Part shown: one piece after another, positions 61,607 to 64,000 of the stretch
How positions within the stretch are numbered: position 1 is the first letter of the stretch
How the letters are laid out: each line of letters begins with the position of its first letter
DNA from: Prevotellaceae bacterium
GTDB taxonomy: Bacteria > Bacteroidota > Bacteroidia > Bacteroidales > Bacteroidaceae
Length of the DNA stretch: 64,000 bases
Direction of reading: 5' to 3'
Assembly (NCBI GenBank): GCA_029219385.1
Contig: JAQXTH010000055.1
Coordinates: 19,364 to 83,363 of the forward strand
Position numbers and translations under genes: made by a program
The notes under the pieces: model-generated
Seen by the model: only the letters and a program-made list of their open reading frames with translations
Told to the model about the DNA's origin: nothing
The model's database searches: none

Positions 61607-61724
61607 GAGTGGACTTAACGATTTATTTCCGGCCGAAAATACTAGTATCTCCGCCCGAAAATACTAGTATCTCCGCCCGGAAATCTTAGTATCTCCGGCC
61701 GGAGATAAATGGAGAAGTGCGCTC
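61607..61724. repeat. 118-bp nested palindromic element, copy 2
   Basis: This has the same length and design as 28943-29060. Outer arms GAGTGGACTT and AAGTGCGCTC (one mismatched pair more) surround three tandem near-palindromic AAATACTAGTATCT-type units joined by CCGG/CCGCCC. The flank motif GTGTACTGATTTTGGT (61741-61756) is the reverse complement of the one preceding copy 1. The remaining 61429-61964 gap holds only the two promoter boxes. Confidence 0.9.
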
Positions 61725-61881
61725 GCGTGTTTTTTCTGACGTGTACTGATTTTGGTGAAAAGGCTCTTTGCGTGTCCAGAAATATCGTTTCTGTAAAAAA
61801 AAAAGATAACATATTAAACCCTTACACTCTATCTTCACACATATTTTTTTCAGACAGATATGCAATCTCGCGTTTTTTATC

Positions 61882-61889
61882 TACATTTG
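61882..61889 (+). promoter_or_regulatory. -7 box of the restriction-modification operon
   Basis: TACATTTG, about 75 bp before the endonuclease start. No convincing -33 is seen. Confidence 0.55.
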
Positions 61890-61964
61890 CAAAATAAAGT
61901 TCTAACAAGAATTTTCTCTAAAAAAAATAATTCATAACACACTCGGAGATTATCATTTCTAAAC

Positions 61965-62738
61965 ATGAAAAGATACGAAAATCTAAATTTAAAAATTCCC
62001 ATAGAGTCAACAGATTATCCTGAGGTGTCGTCTTTTGTAATAAAAGCAATCGAAGAAATTATAGAAGAGACCATCAAAAGCGGACATAACAAAATTATTC
62101 TCAATACAAATCTACGCAACGGACTGCCAATGGAGAATATCAACAAAATTGCAGGTCCGATAGTTGAAGCATGGGCTGCAGAACTGTTTGAAAACATCTC
62201 TGCTCAAAACGGAAACTCATGGAATTTAATTTATTCAGAAGCATGTTCACGCCTCGGAATGGCAGATATTGTATTGCAATTCAAAAAAAAGACTTCATTT
62301 GGTTCTGTTATTACAGCAAATATTGACTCTAAAGCAACTGCCGAAGACTTAGAAAAATCTGGTAAATCTCCAAACATCACATCTTTTGCAAGAATAAGAA
62401 CAGCATATATCAATGATTCCGATTTTCTATTCATCATTTTATCTTTGAAACACAAAGTTTATTGTCAGAAAAATATCAAAACAGGGTTAATAGACGGTAT
62501 CATGGAAGTTGTCAAGCACAATGCCTACGATTTGAAATACATCAGCAGTTCCGACCTAAACTATAATCCCGCTCTCGGAACCGGACAAATACAAATAAAA
62601 GATATTCATTATGTCACTCTCGAAAAGCGAACAGCATGGGAATTTTGCCAATTACTTGACTCTAAATTTCTTTCTTCATCAAAATGCACCTTTGAAGACT
62701 GGCTCAAACTTGCCCAACAACACAAATGGATAAAATAA
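61965..62738 (+). CDS. Putative type II restriction endonuclease
   Basis: This 257-residue protein is encoded directly before, and overlapping by 13 bp, a DNA methyltransferase gene, the classic layout of a type II pair. A candidate PD-(D/E)xK core is MADIVLQF (acidic residue) followed by ITANIDSKATAED (D-x-K). The recognition site is not readable from the sequence. It is AT-rich compared with the core genes, which fits horizontal transfer. The assignment rests mainly on context and the candidate motif. Confidence 0.75.
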   Translation: MKRYENLNLKIPIESTDYPEVSSFVIKAIEEIIEETIKSGHNKIILNTNLRNGLPMENINKIAGPIVEAWAAELFENISAQNGNSWNLIYSEACSRLGMADIVLQFKKKTSFGSVITANIDSKATAEDLEKSGKSPNITSFARIRTAYINDSDFLFIILSLKHKVYCQKNIKTGLIDGIMEVVKHNAYDLKYISSSDLNYNPALGTGQIQIKDIHYVTLEKRTAWEFCQLLDSKFLSSSKCTFEDWLKLAQQHKWIK

Positions 62739-63658
62739 TAAACATCATACACGGCGATTGCCTGACGGAACTTAAGGCTATTAACGACAACAGTGTTGAC
62801 TTGATAATAGCAGATCCGCCCTACAATATAGGGAAAGACTATGGAAACAAAAGTGACAAACAAGATTTTGATAGTTACCTAAACTTCACAAAATCATGGC
62901 TCACAGAATGTAAACGCATAATGAAAGAAAGTGGCACCATATATGTATTTGCCGGGTTCAGATATATCTCCTATATATATCAAATTTTAGAAAGAGAGTT
63001 AGAAATGAACTTCATCAATTGGATAAGTTGGCACTATACACAGGGAATCGGCAAGACAAAAGGCTTCTCACCTCGCCACGATGACATTCTTGCATTTTCT
63101 AAATCTGACAAATACAAATTTAATCTTGATGCAATTAGGATTCCTCAAAAATTTTACCGAAAAGCAAACAACATGAGGGGGGCGAATCCTGGTGATGTGT
63201 GGGAAGTTTCCCACATACACTACTGTCAAAAAGAAAGACAACCCCACCCTACACAAAAACCGGAAGCACTAATTGAAAGAATAGTGTTAGCATCCAGCGA
63301 TGAGGGAGATTTTGTTGTTGATCCGTTTAGCGGAAGTGGCACAACCCTACGGGTTTGCCAACAACTGAAAAGAAACGCTCTCGGCATTGAACTAAACAAG
63401 GAATATGTGAAACAAACAAAAGAGCGGCTCTCGTCTCCCTTTGTGGGATTTGATAGTATTGACGAGAGAATGTTAAGAGTGCCAAAAGATTTAAACGATA
63501 CTAAAATAAGAAGAGAATATATTAAAAACCACATAAATTGGTTCTTAAAAAACCACCCAAACAGAATAAAAACATTTTTGGACGATGTAAAAACAATATA
63601 TTCTAAGAAAAACGAAGAAACACAGATCGAATTTATTTTCCCCGACTTTATCATTTAA
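62726..63658 (+). CDS. Site-specific DNA methyltransferase (beta-type, probably N6-adenine)
   Basis: This 310-residue SAM-dependent methyltransferase has catalytic motif IV D30-P-P-Y33 (IADPPYNIGKDYG) before the SAM-binding motif DPFSGSGTTLRVCQQL, with HPTQKPEALIERIV (motif X) between them. That order defines the beta group. DPPY most often means N6-adenine methylation; N4-cytosine is possible. The last about 80 residues (YIKNHINWFLKNHPNRIKTF) are an extra helical tail. It protects host DNA against the endonuclease encoded upstream. Confidence 0.92.
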   Translation: MDKIINIIHGDCLTELKAINDNSVDLIIADPPYNIGKDYGNKSDKQDFDSYLNFTKSWLTECKRIMKESGTIYVFAGFRYISYIYQILERELEMNFINWISWHYTQGIGKTKGFSPRHDDILAFSKSDKYKFNLDAIRIPQKFYRKANNMRGANPGDVWEVSHIHYCQKERQPHPTQKPEALIERIVLASSDEGDFVVDPFSGSGTTLRVCQQLKRNALGIELNKEYVKQTKERLSSPFVGFDSIDERMLRVPKDLNDTKIRREYIKNHINWFLKNHPNRIKTFLDDVKTIYSKKNEETQIEFIFPDFII

Positions 63659-63685
63659 CCAAAAACGGATTTATCTTATACACAA

Positions 63686-63730
63686 CGCATAAAATGAAAC
63701 AATGCCTATACTGTTTCGTTTTATGCGTTT
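63686..63730 (+). terminator. Terminator after the methyltransferase gene
   Basis: CGCATAAAATGAAACA pairs with TGTTTCGTTTTATGCG (one mismatch) around a 10-nt loop. T-rich sequence follows only briefly. Confidence 0.7.
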
Positions 63731-63777
63731 ACTATTATATATGTAAAGTATAAGGTGGGAGGGGTAATCGACTCTGC

Positions 63778-63906
63778 GGTGGGGGCAAGCCCCCACCCTA
63801 TTCTATCAAACCCCTACGGGGTTGAACCTCAACAAATTAAGCCCTGAAAGGGCGACATAAAATAGCACTAAGTTTGCCCCCCGAAAGAACGGGCTATCCC
63901 GTTCTT
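63778..63906. repeat. Right-end cluster of REP-like palindromes
   Basis: GGTGGGGGC-AA-GCCCCCACC (63778-63797), AAACCCC-TA-CGGGGTT (63808-63823), GCCCTGAAAGGGC (about 63841-63853) and AAGAACGGG-CTAT-CCCGTTCTT (63885-63906). These are the same designs as at 62-396. The remaining bases to 64000 show no supportable gene. Confidence 0.7.
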
Positions 63907-64000
63907 GAGAACAAACAAGAAGAAAAAAACATTGGATTGCCTGGTTCTTCTTACTTTTGTTGTCTTAAAGAAGAAGTCAACCATCCATGAGGGTAAGCTA

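Noticed and set aside
63868..63984. Minus-strand frame beginning MVDFFFKTTKV at the right edge
   Set aside because: It runs through the REP-like palindromes and ends in sequence derived from them (NGIARSFGGQT), so it is probably non-coding.
1..64000. tRNA or rRNA genes
   Set aside because: I looked through the intergenic gaps for T-loop-like and rRNA-like sequence and found nothing convincing; a covariance-model scan could still reveal one.

Overview
The window looks like a chromosome segment from a member of the Bacteroidales. The evidence is tandem SusC/SusD pairs, many promoters of the Bacteroidetes form TTTG-N19-21-TAnnTTTG, and lineage-typical families (DUF4834, DUF4924, DUF2490, AAA_14/DUF4143 ATPases). 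Family and genus cannot be fixed from what is visible. No rRNA or tRNA gene was recognised.

Layout. 1-396: tail of an unknown gene, then REP-like GGGGC palindromes. 397-1590: a PLP aminotransferase. 1803-17553: one six-gene minus-strand operon in which fasciclin lipoprotein, SusC and SusD occur twice in tandem, with a promoter-like box at 17622 and a terminator at 1708-1744. 18098-25259: housekeeping genes (Rid-like protein, GH25 lysozyme, MarR regulator, Psd and PssA for phosphatidylethanolamine synthesis, DUF4834, GT2, MtaB). 25488-28791: a small Thr/Ala lipoprotein and two divergent AAA_14/DUF4143 ATPases, each with its promoter between two copies of a private inverted repeat. 29244-32250: a VTC/DUF4956/DUF2490 module and rplS. 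32412-45503: dnaE, then a long plus-strand run (LysE, DUF4924, rfbD, prfC, tsaC, ClC, fmt, YeiH, DUF486) and trxA.

The most striking part is 45874-57906, a minus-strand RiPP (ribosomally made, modified peptide) cluster. It holds a radical SAM/SPASM maturase, two precursor peptides with almost the same double-glycine leader but different Cys/Asn-rich cores, two paralogous outer-membrane beta-barrel proteins, an enzyme fusing a polypeptide-GalNAc-transferase-like domain to a LanC-like domain, and a C39-peptidase ABC exporter. In both cores every Cys is followed by Asn at position +2 (12 of 12), mostly in a five-residue CxNxx repeat, and both end in Thr/Pro-rich tails. A plausible reading is that SPASM chemistry acts on the CxNxx repeats, the glycosyltransferase acts on the tail, and the C39 exporter cuts after Gly-Gly. 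Upstream of the maturase lie the 3' scraps of a third barrel gene and of a LuxR-type regulator, so the locus has been rearranged.

58330-63658: a third AAA_14-type ATPase, again with paired palindromes at its promoter, a YidE/YbjL-type transporter, and an overlapping type II restriction-modification pair. Two copies of a 118-bp nested palindromic element lie at 28943 and 61607. REP-like palindromes of the family seen at the left end return after 63778.
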